Both the position numbers and the translations under genes were made by a program. From Azospirillum sp. TSH58 (GTDB lineage: Bacteria; Pseudomonadota; Alphaproteobacteria; Azospirillales; Azospirillaceae), in the NCBI RefSeq assembly GCF_003119115.1, contig NZ_CP022364.1:334501-398500 (forward strand): DNA of 64,000 bases. The letters run 5' to 3'. The notes below the pieces were generated by a model, which saw nothing but the letters and a program-made list of their open reading frames with translations, was not told the DNA's origin and did no database searches. Shown here piece by piece: positions 1-8,464 of the stretch (position 1 is the first letter of the stretch; each line of letters begins with the position of its first letter).

Positions 1-1170
1 GCCGGCGGCCATCGTCCAGCCCAGCGTGCCGTGGCCGGTGTTGAGGAACAGGTTGCGCACCGGGGTCGGGCCGACGATGGGGGTGCCGTCCGGCGTGTTC
101 GGGCGCAGGCCGGTCCAGAACTCCGCCTTCGACAGGTCGCCACCCGTCGGGAACAGGTCGCCGACCACATGGTCGAGCGGACCGCGGCGGCCCGGACGCA
201 GCGTCAGGTCGAAGCCGGTCAGCTCCGCCGTGCCGCCGACGCGGATGCGGTCGCCGAGGCGGGTCACCGCGATCTTGTGCGTCTCGTCCATCACCGTGGA
301 TTCCGGCGCGCCCGCCGGATCGACGATGGGCAGGGTCAGCGAATAGCCCTTCACCGGATAGACCGGGAGATCCAGCCCGAACGGCTTCACCAGCATCGGG
401 GAATAGCTGCCCATGGCGACGACGTAGGCGTCGGCGGTCAGCGTGCCGGCGTCGGTCACCACGCCGGTGACGCGGCGCCCGTCGCTCTCCAGCTTGCGAA
501 TGCCGGTGTTGTAGCGGAACTCCACACCCAGCTCCGTCGCCATGGCGGCCAGCGCGTTGGTGAAGCGGAAGCAGTCGCCCGTCTCGTCGCCCGGCAGCAG
601 CAGGCCGCCGACGATCTTCTCCTTGACCAGCCGCAGCGCCGGCTCGACCGCCGCGCAGCCCTCCACGTCCAGCAGGCTGTAGGGCACCTTGAAACGGTCC
701 AGCACGGCCATGTCGGTGGCGGCGGCGTCCACCTGCTTCTGCGTGCGGAAGACCTGGAGCGTGCCCTTGGCGCGCTCGTCGTAGCGGATGCCGGTCTCGT
801 CGCGCAGGGCGCGCAGGCAGTCGCGGCTGTACTCGGCCAGCCGGACCATGCGGCCCTTGTTGATCTCGTAGGAGCGCTCGTTGGCGTTGGCCAGCAGCTT
901 CAGGCACCAGGACCACATCGCCGGGTCGAGCTTCGGCCGGATCACCAGCGGGGAATGCTTCATCAGCATCCACTTCACCGCCTTCGCCATCAGGCCCGGC
1001 GCCGCCCAGGGAGCGGAGTAGCCCGGCGACACCTCGCCCGCGTTGGCGTAGCTGGTCTCCAGCGCCGGGCCGGGCTGCCGGTCCACCACCGTGACCTCGT
1101 GCCCGGCCTTCGCCAGGAAATAGGCGGTGGAAACGCCGATGACGCCGCTGCCGAGGACGATGACGCGCAT
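1..1170 (-). CDS. dadA: D-amino acid dehydrogenase, 3' end beyond window
   Basis: FAD-dependent deamination of D-amino acids (typically D-alanine) to 2-oxo acids at the inner membrane. The 390 codons present start with [20 protein letters not shown], a Rossmann dinucleotide fold (GSGVIG). Later come the DadA-type segments [20 protein letters not shown] and [12 protein letters not shown], and the last residues visible ([14 protein letters not shown]) are the FAD-binding end of the family, so only about 20-40 residues are missing off the left edge. The start at 1170 is preceded by GGGAG. It is divergent from tyrR. A -24/-12 element at 1212-1226 would place transcription start near 1200. No competing function is likely. 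Confidence 0.95.
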   Translation of the reverse strand, partial: MRVIVLGSGVIGVSTAYFLAKAGHEVTVVDRQPGPALETSYANAGEVSPGYSAPWAAPGLMAKAVKWMLMKHSPLVIRPKLDPAMWSWCLKLLANANERSYEINKGRMVRLAEYSRDCLRALRDETGIRYDERAKGTLQVFRTQKQVDAAATDMAVLDRFKVPYSLLDVEGCAAVEPALRLVKEKIVGGLLLPGDETGDCFRFTNALAAMATELGVEFRYNTGIRKLESDGRRVTGVVTDAGTLTADAYVVAMGSYSPMLVKPFGLDLPVYPVKGYSLTLPIVDPAGAPESTVMDETHKIAVTRLGDRIRVGGTAELTGFDLTLRPGRRGPLDHVVGDLFPTGGDLSKAEFWTGLRPNTPDGTPIVGPTPVRNLFLNTGHGTLGWTMAAG

Positions 1171-1211
1171 GTGAAGGCTCCCGAGATCACGGATTTGTCC
1201 CCATCCCATTC

Positions 1212-1226
1212 GCAAACCGGATGCCA
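1212..1226 (-). promoter_or_regulatory. Sigma-54 (-24/-12) promoter of dadA
   Basis: Read on the minus strand the bases are TGGCATCCGGTTTGC, matching TGGCAC-N5-TTGC at the invariant GG and GC with correct spacing. The predicted start is about 12 bases downstream (near 1200), giving a 30-base leader before the dadA ATG. Three TyrR-like boxes lie 80-200 bases upstream, the usual distance for enhancer-binding activators. Functional use is inferred. Confidence 0.65.
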
Positions 1227-1280
1227 AGTGCCGGACACCGCGGAATTGCTGGGGCGCCCGGTTGCGCGCCGGACGGATGC

Positions 1281-1298
1281 CGTACACAATTCGTTACA
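1281..1298. promoter_or_regulatory. TyrR-like box 1
   Basis: CGTACA-N6-GTTACA, keeping the G-N14-C spacing of the E. coli TyrR box TGTAAA-N6-TTTACA. It is centred about 90 bases upstream of the predicted dadA start site and lies in the divergent dadA/tyrR region. Confidence 0.6.
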
Positions 1299-1362
1299 CA
1301 GCGCCGGAGCAACGCCGCAGGACCGCTAGAAAATCACGTTCAAAACAGCCTCTTGGTTTCGT

Positions 1363-1380
1363 CGTACAGAAATCGTTACA
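1363..1380. promoter_or_regulatory. TyrR-like box 2
   Basis: CGTACA-N6-GTTACA, with the same two half sites as box 1. It starts 19 bases before box 3, so the two lie on almost the same helix face side by side, about 65 bases upstream of the tyrR start. This suggests autoregulation as well as activation of dadA. Confidence 0.6.
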
Positions 1381-1381
1381 G

Positions 1382-1399
1382 CGTACATGGATGTTTACA
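1382..1399. promoter_or_regulatory. TyrR-like box 3
   Basis: CGTACA-N6-TTTACA, the closest of the three to the TyrR consensus (right half site identical to TTTACA). It lies 45 bases upstream of the tyrR start and about 190 upstream of the predicted dadA start site. Confidence 0.6.
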
Positions 1400-1444
1400 G
1401 ATACGCCCGTCGTGGTACTCTCGATCCCTCCACCGGGGAGAGCC

Positions 1445-2986
1445 ATGCGCATCGACGTCCTGTTCGCCGACCGGGTCGGCATCGCCCACGAAATCCTGGC
1501 CGTCCTTGCCAAGCGGCGCCTGAACGTCGTGGCGGTCGAGGTGGACCCGCCGCACATCCACATCGACGCGCCGGAACTGGACGTGCCGGGCTTCGGCGCG
1601 CTGGACGCCGCCCTGCGCGCCGTGCTGGGCGTGGAGTCCGTCACCCCCATCGACATCCTGCCCGGCACGCGGCGGCGTCTGCATCTGGACGCGCTGCTGG
1701 CCGCCCTGCCCGACCCGGTTCTGGCGGTGGACCGCGCGGGCCGCATCGTGGTCGCCAACGCCGCCGCCGCGACGGTCGCCGGGCGCAGCGAGGCCGCTCT
1801 GAGCGGCGCCGATTTCGGCCGGCTGTTCGGCGACGCGGAGCTGTCCGACCTGCTGGTGGACAACGGCTTCCGCCTCGCCGCCGGGCAGGAGGTCACGCTG
1901 AACGGCCAGCCCTTCCTGCTGGACGCCACCCCCATCGTCGAGGACGGGCGTCCCGCCGGCGGCGTGGTCACCCTCTTCGCGCCGAGCCGGCTGGGCGAGC
2001 GGCTGAACGCCCTTCAGAACTTCGACGAGGGCGGCTTCGACCGCATCCTGGGCGAGTCCGCCCCGATCCGCGCGCTGAAGGCGCGGGCGGCGCGGGTCGC
2101 GGCGGTCGACGCGCCGCTGCTGATCCTGGGCGAGACGGGCACCGGCAAGGAACTGATCGCCCACGCCTGCCACCGCGCCAGCCCGCGCCGCGACAAGCCA
2201 TTCCTGGCGCTGAACTGCGCCGCCGTGCCGGAGAGTCTGGCGGAGAGCGAGCTGTTCGGCTACGCCCCCGGCTCCTTCACCGGGGCGCAGCGCGGCGGCA
2301 AGCCCGGCCTGCTGGAACTGGCCCATGGAGGCACCGTCTTCCTCGACGAGATCGGTGAGATGTCGCCCTATCTCCAGGCCAAGCTGCTGCGCTTCCTCAA
2401 CGACGGGCGGTTCCGCCGCGTCGGCGGCGACCGCGAGCAGACGGTGGATGTGCGCGTGGTCAGCGCCACCCACCGCGACCTCGACGCCATGGTCGCCGGG
2501 CACAGCTTCCGCGAGGATCTGTTCTACCGGCTGAACGTGCTGTCGCTCCAGGTCCCGGCTCTGCGCGAGCGCGGCGACGACATCCTCCTGCTCGCCCGGC
2601 ACTTCATCGCCCGCGCCTGCGCCCAGGCCCGCCGGCCACCCTGCCGGCTGACCGTCGCGGCCAGCGCCGCCCTGCTCGCCAACCCCTGGCCGGGCAACGT
2701 CCGCCAGCTGGAGAACGTCATCTTCCGCGCGGTGACGATGAGCGACGGCGCCTATCTCGACGCCGCCGACCTGGAACTGGCCGGTGCGCGCATGGACGCC
2801 GAGACCGGCGGCGAGCCCGCCGAGCCGTCGAGCTGGGACGAGGCGGCGGCGGCCTTCGAGCGCGGCCTGCTCCGCCGCCTCTACCCGCGCTACCCGTCCA
2901 GCCGCAAGCTGGCCGCCCGGCTCCACACCTCGCACACGATGATCGCGAACAAGCTGCGCAAGTACGGGATACCGGACGGAAGCTGA
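1445..2986 (+). CDS. tyrR: TyrR-family transcriptional regulator
   Basis: Aromatic-amino-acid-responsive regulator. Starting at MRIDVLFADR it is 513 residues, the same length as E. coli TyrR, and collinear with it: ACT domain about 1-70, PAS about 78-180, AAA+ about 195-430, and C-terminal Fis-type helix-turn-helix about 465-510 (SRKLAARLHTSHTMIANKL). Walker A GETGTGKE is at 229-236. Unlike E. coli TyrR it keeps the sigma-54 contact loop as GSFTGA (276-281), so it could activate sigma-54 promoters such as that of dadA. An upstream in-frame extension back to 1262 is possible but would run through the TyrR boxes, so the ATG at 1445 is preferred. I recall a report of TyrR controlling D-alanine catabolism in A. 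brasilense; not checked here. Confidence 0.93.
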   Translation: MRIDVLFADRVGIAHEILAVLAKRRLNVVAVEVDPPHIHIDAPELDVPGFGALDAALRAVLGVESVTPIDILPGTRRRLHLDALLAALPDPVLAVDRAGRIVVANAAAATVAGRSEAALSGADFGRLFGDAELSDLLVDNGFRLAAGQEVTLNGQPFLLDATPIVEDGRPAGGVVTLFAPSRLGERLNALQNFDEGGFDRILGESAPIRALKARAARVAAVDAPLLILGETGTGKELIAHACHRASPRRDKPFLALNCAAVPESLAESELFGYAPGSFTGAQRGGKPGLLELAHGGTVFLDEIGEMSPYLQAKLLRFLNDGRFRRVGGDREQTVDVRVVSATHRDLDAMVAGHSFREDLFYRLNVLSLQVPALRERGDDILLLARHFIARACAQARRPPCRLTVAASAALLANPWPGNVRQLENVIFRAVTMSDGAYLDAADLELAGARMDAETGGEPAEPSSWDEAAAAFERGLLRRLYPRYPSSRKLAARLHTSHTMIANKLRKYGIPDGS

Positions 2987-2996
2987 TCGCCGCGCG

Positions 2997-3227
2997 TCAG
3001 ATGCGCGAGCGCTCCGCCTTGCTGTAGTTGCTGAAATGGCCCTCCGCGGCGGCGGCGCGGCGGGCCGTGTTCAGGAACTTGTCGGCCTTGGTGTCCGGCG
3101 CGATGCGCGCCACCTTCCGCTCCAGCGCCGCCGACCCGCAGGAGGCGCAGACGGGCGTGTCCGACGAGCGCACCAGCGCTTCAAAGTCGTGGTCGCAGGC
3201 GGTGCAGTGGTAGGAATAGAGCGGCAT
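2997..3227 (-). CDS. FmdB-family zinc ribbon protein
   Basis: Small protein of 76 residues starting MPLYSYHCTACDHDFEALV, with two zinc-knuckle pairs (CTAC and CASC) forming a single zinc ribbon, typical of the FmdB/CxxC-CxxC family. The C-terminal tail is Ala/Arg rich. The exact role is unknown; a nucleic-acid-binding or regulatory function is commonly proposed. The ATG at 3227 is chosen over a GTG four codons upstream because that GTG overlaps the ribosome-binding site GAGG. It is convergent with tyrR, 10 bases apart. Confidence 0.85.
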   Translation of the reverse strand: MPLYSYHCTACDHDFEALVRSSDTPVCASCGSAALERKVARIAPDTKADKFLNTARRAAAAEGHFSNYSKAERSRI

Positions 3228-3367
3228 GGGAATCCTCACACGGGTCGGGAACCAGGCGCACCCATCATATCACGCAATTTTCTTATGGGTATAGCGCAGT
3301 GCAGCATTCGCACGCCGCCGGTCCATTCTGCGTTAGGATGCTTGCACGAAGAATGAAGGAGGAACGG

Positions 3368-3916
3368 GTGATCTACGCCTTCAACGACAAGGTCCCGCAA
3401 CTGTCGCCCCAGTGCTGGGTGGCCCCCAGCGCCACCGTGGTCGGCGACATCCTGCTGGAGGAGGACGTGTCCGTCTGGTGGGGCGCGGTCATGCGCGCCG
3501 AGGAGGAGCGCATCCACATCGGCGCCGGCAGCAACGTCCAGGACAACGCCGTCCTCCACGTCGATCCCGGCTTTCCTCTGCTCATCGGGAAGAACGTGAC
3601 CATCGGCCATCTGGCGATGGTGCACGGCTGCACCGTGGGCGACGGCAGCCTGATCGGCATCGGCGCCACCGTCCTCAACGGCGCCCGCATCGGCCGCGAC
3701 TGCCTGATCGGCGCCCACGCCTTCATCGCCGAGGGCAAGGAGATCCCCGACCGGTCCCTGGTGCTCGGCGCGCCGGGCAAGGTGGTGCGCACGCTGTCGG
3801 ACGAGGATGTGGAACGCATGCGCGCCCCCGCCGCCGTCTACCAGGAGCGGTGGAAGAGCTACGCCAAGGGGCTGCGCCCCATCACCGTTCCCGGCACCGT
3901 TCCCAGTCAGCCCTGA
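3368..3916 (+). CDS. Gamma-carbonic anhydrase-like hexapeptide-repeat protein
   Basis: Left-handed beta-helix trimer protein of 182 residues (YrdA/PaaY/CaiE-like). Hexapeptide turns run through about residues 15-150, with the metal-site histidines visible in HVDPG and GHLAMVHGC. The GTG start at 3368 is chosen for its strong AGGAGG five bases upstream. Members are gamma-class carbonic anhydrases or CoA-linked acyltransferase relatives; activity cannot be settled from sequence. A second family member lies at 53544-54086. It is convergent with the TSUP gene. Confidence 0.88.
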   Translation: MIYAFNDKVPQLSPQCWVAPSATVVGDILLEEDVSVWWGAVMRAEEERIHIGAGSNVQDNAVLHVDPGFPLLIGKNVTIGHLAMVHGCTVGDGSLIGIGATVLNGARIGRDCLIGAHAFIAEGKEIPDRSLVLGAPGKVVRTLSDEDVERMRAPAAVYQERWKSYAKGLRPITVPGTVPSQP

Positions 3917-3938
3917 CCGGAGCCGGCGTGGGGCGCCC

Positions 3939-4688
3939 TCAGGCTCCGGCGCCTTTGATGAAGAAGTACAGGGTCAGCCCCACGCCGATCGACACCACCA
4001 CCCACTTCATCACGTCGCGGCTGACCCGTTTCGCGGCGTGGGCACCGGCGTAGCCGCCGACGATGGCCGACACCGCCATGACGGCGGTTTCCGGCCAGGA
4101 CACCGCGTCGGACAGGCAGAAGGCCGCCACCGCCGCGCCGTTCATCAGCGCGGCCAGCAGGATGCGCAGCCCGTTCATGGCGTGGATGTCGCGCAGGCCG
4201 AACAGGGTCAGCGCCGCCAGCATCAGGAAGCCGATCCCACCGCCGAAATAGCCGCCGTAGATGGCGATGACGAACTGGACGACCAGAACGGAGCGCCCCC
4301 CCAGCCGCAGCCGGGCGGCCAGCGCCGGCATGAAGCTGCCGACCGCGAAGACCGCCGTCGCGAACAGCAGCAGCCAGGGCACCAGCCCGGCAAAGGCGCG
4401 GTCCGGCGTGGTCAGCAGAAGAATGGCCCCGACCACCCCGCCGACGAGGCTGACCACGGAAAAGGCGGTGACGCTGACCTCCGTCACCCCCCGGATCTCG
4501 TTGCGGTAGGCCCAGGCGCTGGCCATCTGGCCGGGGAACAGAGCGACGGTGCTCGACACGTTGGCGCTGACCGGCGGCACCCCGGCGAACAGCAGCGCCG
4601 GAAAGGTGATGAAGGCCCCACCTCCGGCGACGGCGTTGAGAACACCGGATGCGAACGCCGCGACCATCAGCAGCACCATGGCAACCAT
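3939..4688 (-). CDS. TSUP (TauE/SafE) family inner-membrane exporter
   Basis: Membrane protein of 249 residues with about eight hydrophobic segments. The N-terminal GVLNAVAGGGAFITFPALL is the TauE/SafE signature and a related half repeat (YGGYFGGGIGFLMLAALTL) occurs after the middle. Family members export sulfite, sulfoacetate or other small organic/sulfur anions. A palindrome TGGCATGCCA, a variant of the regional GntR operator, lies only 33 bases upstream of the start, and a perfect operator lies further on, so the gene probably belongs to the oxalate regulon. Substrate unknown. Start could also be nine bases downstream (4679). Confidence 0.85.
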   Translation of the reverse strand: MVAMVLLMVAAFASGVLNAVAGGGAFITFPALLFAGVPPVSANVSSTVALFPGQMASAWAYRNEIRGVTEVSVTAFSVVSLVGGVVGAILLLTTPDRAFAGLVPWLLLFATAVFAVGSFMPALAARLRLGGRSVLVVQFVIAIYGGYFGGGIGFLMLAALTLFGLRDIHAMNGLRILLAALMNGAAVAAFCLSDAVSWPETAVMAVSAIVGGYAGAHAAKRVSRDVMKWVVVSIGVGLTLYFFIKGAGA

Positions 4689-4720
4689 CGGACACCCACC
4701 CTCCAGTCACTCTTCGTATT

Positions 4721-4730
4721 TGGCATGCCA
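4721..4730. promoter_or_regulatory. GntR operator-like site (TSUP gene)
   Basis: Perfect palindrome TGGCATGCCA, fitting TGGYATRCCA. It is 33 bases upstream of the TSUP start, a position that would block transcription if bound. Identical to the site at 17100-17109 upstream of the first OFA carrier. Confidence 0.5.
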
Positions 4731-4852
4731 GCGATCGTTGTGGGCACCCTGACAATCGCCATAGGCTTGGCGGAGAAGGCATCGCCGCCCCCTCACAAAA
4801 ACGCGACTCTGCTGATTGTTTGCCATATTAGCTATTGACGGACTCTGGCATC

Positions 4853-4862
4853 TGGTATACCA
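4853..4862. promoter_or_regulatory. GntR operator, perfect TGGTATACCA (CBS/TSUP divergent region)
   Basis: Core TGGTATACCA flanked by ATC and AAT. It lies in the 325-base gap between the TSUP gene and the CBS gene. A TTGACG at 4835-4840 could be a -35 with the TATACC inside the operator near the -10, so binding would overlap the promoter. The rest of the gap (4863-5013) shows only a GC-rich leader and the CBS ribosome-binding site. Confidence 0.7.
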
Positions 4863-5013
4863 AATATCCATCGCCTGCCACTGCCCGATGCCCAGGTGCC
4901 GCCGACGGCCTTCGACCGGCCCGACGCGGTCCCGCCGGTCAAGCTCCGGTCCCCCGCGGGGGTCTCCGTGCAGGGCGCGCTTACGCAACCCGCTGTCTGG
5001 TGGAGGGCTCGCC

Positions 5014-5463
5014 ATGAAAGTCGCCGACATTCTTCGGACCAAGGAATCCCGCGTCGTCACCGTCCGTTCCGGCGAAACCATCGAGGAGGCGATCCGGCTG
5101 ATGCGGTCGGAAAACATCAGCGCCCTGGTGGTCAAGGACGTCTGCCGGACGGAGGGCAACGCCGTGGCCGGCATGCTGTCGGAACGCGACGTCGTCTACG
5201 CGCTGCTGGAGCGCGGCGCTTCCGTCCTGAAGACGCCGGTCTTCATGCTGATGTCGCGCGCGCCCCAGACCTGCTCGCCCGACGACAGCCTCGTCCACGC
5301 GCTGGAACTGATGGACCGCCACCACATCCGCCACCTGCCGGTGCTCGACGGCTCCACGCTGGTCGGCGTCGTCAGCGCCCGCGACTTCACCAAGCTCCAG
5401 CTCACCGAGATGGTCGCCCACACCCAGCCGCCGGCGCAGGAAACCCCGGTCTACGCCCACTGA
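5014..5463 (+). CDS. CBS-pair domain protein (copy 1)
   Basis: Cytosolic protein of 149 residues made of two CBS motifs (about 5-65 and 75-135) and little else. CBS pairs bind adenosyl ligands such as AMP, ATP or SAM and regulate partner proteins. The stretch LVVKDVCRTEGN is shared with the CBS protein at 33943-34398, showing they are paralogs. Start at 5014 follows TGGAGGG. It lies downstream of the perfect operator at 4853 and ends just before a terminator. It may be the AcuB-like member of an acetylation control set (inference). Confidence 0.88.
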   Translation: MKVADILRTKESRVVTVRSGETIEEAIRLMRSENISALVVKDVCRTEGNAVAGMLSERDVVYALLERGASVLKTPVFMLMSRAPQTCSPDDSLVHALELMDRHHIRHLPVLDGSTLVGVVSARDFTKLQLTEMVAHTQPPAQETPVYAH

Positions 5464-5484
5464 CCGGGTCGCCCACACCGCAGA

Positions 5485-5522
5485 GAAAAGGCCCGCCGTC
5501 CCATCGGACAGCGGGCCTTTTT
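5485..5522. terminator. Bidirectional Rho-independent terminator
   Basis: AAAAGGCCCGC, a 14-base loop, then GCGGGCCTTTTT. It has A and T runs on the two sides, so it serves both the CBS gene (plus) and the PPDK-like gene (minus). Confidence 0.85.
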
Positions 5523-5538
5523 CATGACCGACCAACCA

Positions 5539-7272
5539 TCACTCGCCGGCGTCCTCCGCCCAGCGCAGCAGCAGCGCCACGGCTTCCGGCGGTTCGGGGC
5601 GGATCATCGGCACGCTGCCCAGGATCACATGGCCGGCCCCGCCGTCCACGGTGATGATCTCACCGGCCCGGACGGTCACCTCGCCGACGGTCATCACGCC
5701 GGCCGCCGGATCGACGCGCAGCATCCGGGCTCCGGTGACGCAGGGCAGCCCCATGGCGCGGGCGACGGTGGCGGCGTGGCTGGTCGCTCCGCCGCGGGCC
5801 GTCACCACGGCGCAGGCCACCTGCATGCCATGCACGTCGTGGGGGGAGGTTTCGGGCCGGCACAGAACCACCGCCACGCCCTCCGCCGCCAGCCGGACCG
5901 CCTCGTCCGACGTGAAGACGGCGGCGCCCGTCGCCGCGCCGGAGGACGCCGGCAGGCCGCGGGCGATCACCTCGCGGGGGGCGTCCGGATGGGGAATGGG
6001 ACGCAGGCTGTCCGCCAGCGCCGGCAGGTCGGCGCGCCGCACCGCCTCGGCCCGCGTGATGATGCCGGCCTGCGCCATCTCCGTGGCGATCCGCACGCCC
6101 GCCTCCGGGGTCCGCTTGCCGGCGCGCGACTGCAGGATGAACAGGCGCCCCTGCTGGACGGTGAATTCGATCTCCTGCATGTCGCCGAAATGGCGCTCCA
6201 GCCGGTCGGCGATGCCGCCCAGCTCGGCGAAGGCCTCGGGGGCGACCGATTCCAGGGAGGCGTCGGCGCCAGCCAGCGGCCCCGGCGTGCGCAGCCCCGA
6301 CACGATGTCCTCGCCCTGCGCGTCGGCCAGGAACTCGCCGCACAGCACGGCCTCGCCGGTGGACGGGTCGCGGCTGTGGGCGACGCCGGTGCCGGAGGCG
6401 CTGCCGCGGTTGCCGAACACCATCGCCTGCACGGTCGCCGCGGTGCCCCAGTCGTCGGGGATGCCGTGCACCGCCCGGAAGGCCACCGCGCGGGCGTTGC
6501 TCCAGGAGCGGAAGATCGCCCCGATGGCGGCGAAGAGCTGGGTCCGCGCGTCCTGCGGGAAGGGCTCGCCCGCCTCGCGCTCGATCACCTCACGGTAGGC
6601 GGCGGCCACGGCGCGCCAGTCGGCGGCGTTCAGGTCGGCGTCGCGGGCCAGCCCGCGCGTCTCCTTGTAGGCGTCGAGCGCCGCGTCGAAGACGTGGGCG
6701 CCGACCCCCTGCACCACCGAGCCGTAGGTCTGGATCAGGCGGCGGTAGCAGTCGTAGGCGAAACGGGCGTCGCCGCTGCGCGCCGCCAGCCCCTTCACCG
6801 TCGCGTCGGTCAGGCCGAGATTCAGGATGGTGTCCATCATGCCGGGCATCGAGGCCCGTGCGCCGGACCGCACGGACACCAGCAGCGGGTTCACCGACCC
6901 GCCGAAGCGCGCGCCCGCGACGCTTTCCAGCCGGGTCAGCGCCTCCTCCACCTGGGCCGTCAGCCCGCTGGGGAAACCGCCCTGTCCGGCGCGGTGCCGG
7001 CGGCTGGCCTCCGCCACGATGGTGAAGCCCGGAGGCACCGGCACGCCCAGCCGGGCCATCTCGGCCAGCCCGGCGCCCTTGCCGCCCAACTCCGCCAGCA
7101 TGCCGCCATGCCCCTCCGCACCGCCGCCGCCGAAGGCGTAGACCCACCGTTGTCCAGTGGCCCGCTGTCCAGTGGCCGCCGGCAGAGCCGCGTGCCCGGC
7201 AACCACGGCGGCACCGACGGCGATGGCGCCGCTGGCGTCGGTGGAGCCTTGGATGATGGACTGGTGGAGCAT
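5539..7272 (-). CDS. ppdK: PPDK-like protein lacking the C-terminal PEP/pyruvate domain
   Basis: 577 residues against about 870-900 for pyruvate, phosphate dikinase. Present: the ATP-grasp part (SVRSGARASMPGMMDTILN about 133-151; GEDIVSGLRTP 320-330; EIEFTVQQGRLFILQSRAGK about 367-386) and the swivelling phosphohistidine domain (ARGGATSHAATVAR, His499). The protein stops at the linker after this domain (RWAEDAGE), and the terminator follows 16 bases later, so the PEP/pyruvate TIM barrel is absent with no remnant downstream. There is also an unusual 40-residue N-terminal extension before WVYAFGGG, ending in a duplicated ATGQR unit. It may phosphorylate an unknown acceptor, work with a separate C-terminal protein, or be a decaying gene. 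The catalytic residues being intact argues against decay. Confidence 0.85.
   Translation of the reverse strand: MLHQSIIQGSTDASGAIAVGAAVVAGHAALPAATGQRATGQRWVYAFGGGGAEGHGGMLAELGGKGAGLAEMARLGVPVPPGFTIVAEASRRHRAGQGGFPSGLTAQVEEALTRLESVAGARFGGSVNPLLVSVRSGARASMPGMMDTILNLGLTDATVKGLAARSGDARFAYDCYRRLIQTYGSVVQGVGAHVFDAALDAYKETRGLARDADLNAADWRAVAAAYREVIEREAGEPFPQDARTQLFAAIGAIFRSWSNARAVAFRAVHGIPDDWGTAATVQAMVFGNRGSASGTGVAHSRDPSTGEAVLCGEFLADAQGEDIVSGLRTPGPLAGADASLESVAPEAFAELGGIADRLERHFGDMQEIEFTVQQGRLFILQSRAGKRTPEAGVRIATEMAQAGIITRAEAVRRADLPALADSLRPIPHPDAPREVIARGLPASSGAATGAAVFTSDEAVRLAAEGVAVVLCRPETSPHDVHGMQVACAVVTARGGATSHAATVARAMGLPCVTGARMLRVDPAAGVMTVGEVTVRAGEIITVDGGAGHVILGSVPMIRPEPPEAVALLLRWAEDAGE
7149..7177. 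repeat. 15-base tandem duplication inside the PPDK-like gene
   Basis: TTGTCCAGTGGCC is followed at a 15-base period by CTGTCCAGTGGCC. In the protein this gives ATGQR-ATGQR just before the conserved WVYAFGGG start of the ATP-grasp domain. Confidence 0.7.
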
Positions 7273-7444
7273 GGACCTATCCTCGCGTCGGCGTGGTGTT
7301 CAGGCACCCTGTGGACATGAACGGAAAATTTCTCCGGTCAAACCGATATCTTATTTCCTTATAATGCCACTTTACGAACTGAGTGCAATGCACAAATAGT
7401 CGCATTTGCGACGATAACGCTTCGGCGGTGAAAAAAGGCACGGG

Positions 7445-7465
7445 AAATTCCGCATAGCGGAATTT
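7445..7465 (-). terminator. Probable weak terminator after the Nudix gene
   Basis: Inverted repeat AAATTCCGC-ATA-GCGGAATTT, followed by an AT-rich run in both directions. It is about 55 bases downstream of the Nudix stop on the minus strand. The 248-base gap also holds the palindrome GTCGCATTTGCGAC (7399-7412), whose role is unknown. Confidence 0.4.
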
Positions 7466-7520
7466 TAGGCGAATTGTTGCCCGGAAATTCGGGTTGGGAA
7501 TGCGCGACGGCCCCAGGCGA

Positions 7521-8273
7521 TCAGCCCAGCCGCGCCTGCTCCAGCGGGACCTGGGTCAGGGGGTAGCCAAGCCCGTCCGGGATGCACAGCGCCGGCCCCT
7601 CGGGGGTGTCGGCGGGACGGGGCAGGATGGGCGTCAGGGGGTGGAAGCGCGCGGCCTCCTCCATCGCGTGGCGCACCGTGCGGCAGCCGGCGAGACGCAG
7701 CAGGTTCATGCGGGTGGCGAAGACCAGCGACAGCCGTTCCGCCTCCGCTTCGGCCAGGATGGCCTCCGGCGTGCCCCAGAATCCGGCGACCGCTTCCACC
7801 CCATCGACCACCGCGGTCTGTCGCGGCGGGGCTTTGGCGAGGAAGAACAGGGTGTCGTAGCGCCGCCACACGCTCTCCGGCGTGAGCCAGCGGGCGAAGG
7901 GCACCAGCGCCGCGACGTCCGGCTCCAGCCCCGCCGCCAGCAGCCGGCCCAGGAAGGTCCCGCCCGACGCGCTGCGCAGCCCGTCGAGAAGGGCGGCGTC
8001 CACCGTGCCGCCGGCCAGCAGGAGGCCGCACTCCTCGAACGCCTCGCGGATCGCAGCCATCCGCTGCGGCATGTCGTCGGTCAGCGGCAGGGACAGGTCC
8101 CGCCAGGGCAGCTCGCTGTCCTCCGCGTCCAGCCGGCCGCCGGGAAACACCGTGGCGCCGGGCGCGAAGCGAAGGTCGCGGTGGCGCTGGATCATGAAGA
8201 CCTCCAGCCCGTCCACGCTGTCGCGCAGAAGGATCAGGCTGGCGGCGGAAAGCGGCTCGACAGGCGTGTTCAT
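7521..8273 (-). CDS. Nudix hydrolase, NUDT7/NUDT19-like
   Basis: Hydrolase of nucleoside-diphosphate-linked compounds; this branch often cleaves CoA and acyl-CoA. In 250 residues, the fold starts at SAASLILLRD, followed by the GATVFPGGRLD segment and the catalytic part of the Nudix box AAIREAFEECGLLLAGG (about residues 75-95). A long insertion between the two glycine/REUXEE parts is typical of NUDT19-like proteins. It is divergent from pyruvate kinase. CoA substrate preference is inferred from subfamily, not shown. Confidence 0.85.
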   Translation of the reverse strand: MNTPVEPLSAASLILLRDSVDGLEVFMIQRHRDLRFAPGATVFPGGRLDAEDSELPWRDLSLPLTDDMPQRMAAIREAFEECGLLLAGGTVDAALLDGLRSASGGTFLGRLLAAGLEPDVAALVPFARWLTPESVWRRYDTLFFLAKAPPRQTAVVDGVEAVAGFWGTPEAILAEAEAERLSLVFATRMNLLRLAGCRTVRHAMEEAARFHPLTPILPRPADTPEGPALCIPDGLGYPLTQVPLEQARLG

Positions 8274-8464
8274 GGCATCGTCCTGGCTGATCGCGGGCGT
8301 CCAGTGTCCGCCCGCGGCTCACCCCCGGTCAAACCAACCGTGTGACTTCCCGCTATGTGGAAAAGCCATAGCGCCGGTTTGACCCCCGCCCCGCCCCGGT
8401 CGCAGCATCGCCCCAGCACCACCCAGTCATTGTCTAGTCATCGCCCTCTCAGGAGGCCCGCGCC

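Noticed and set aside
1262..1444. N-terminal 61-residue extension of TyrR
   Set aside because: It would be coded across the TyrR boxes and promoters, and TyrR homologs start at the MRIDVLF equivalent.
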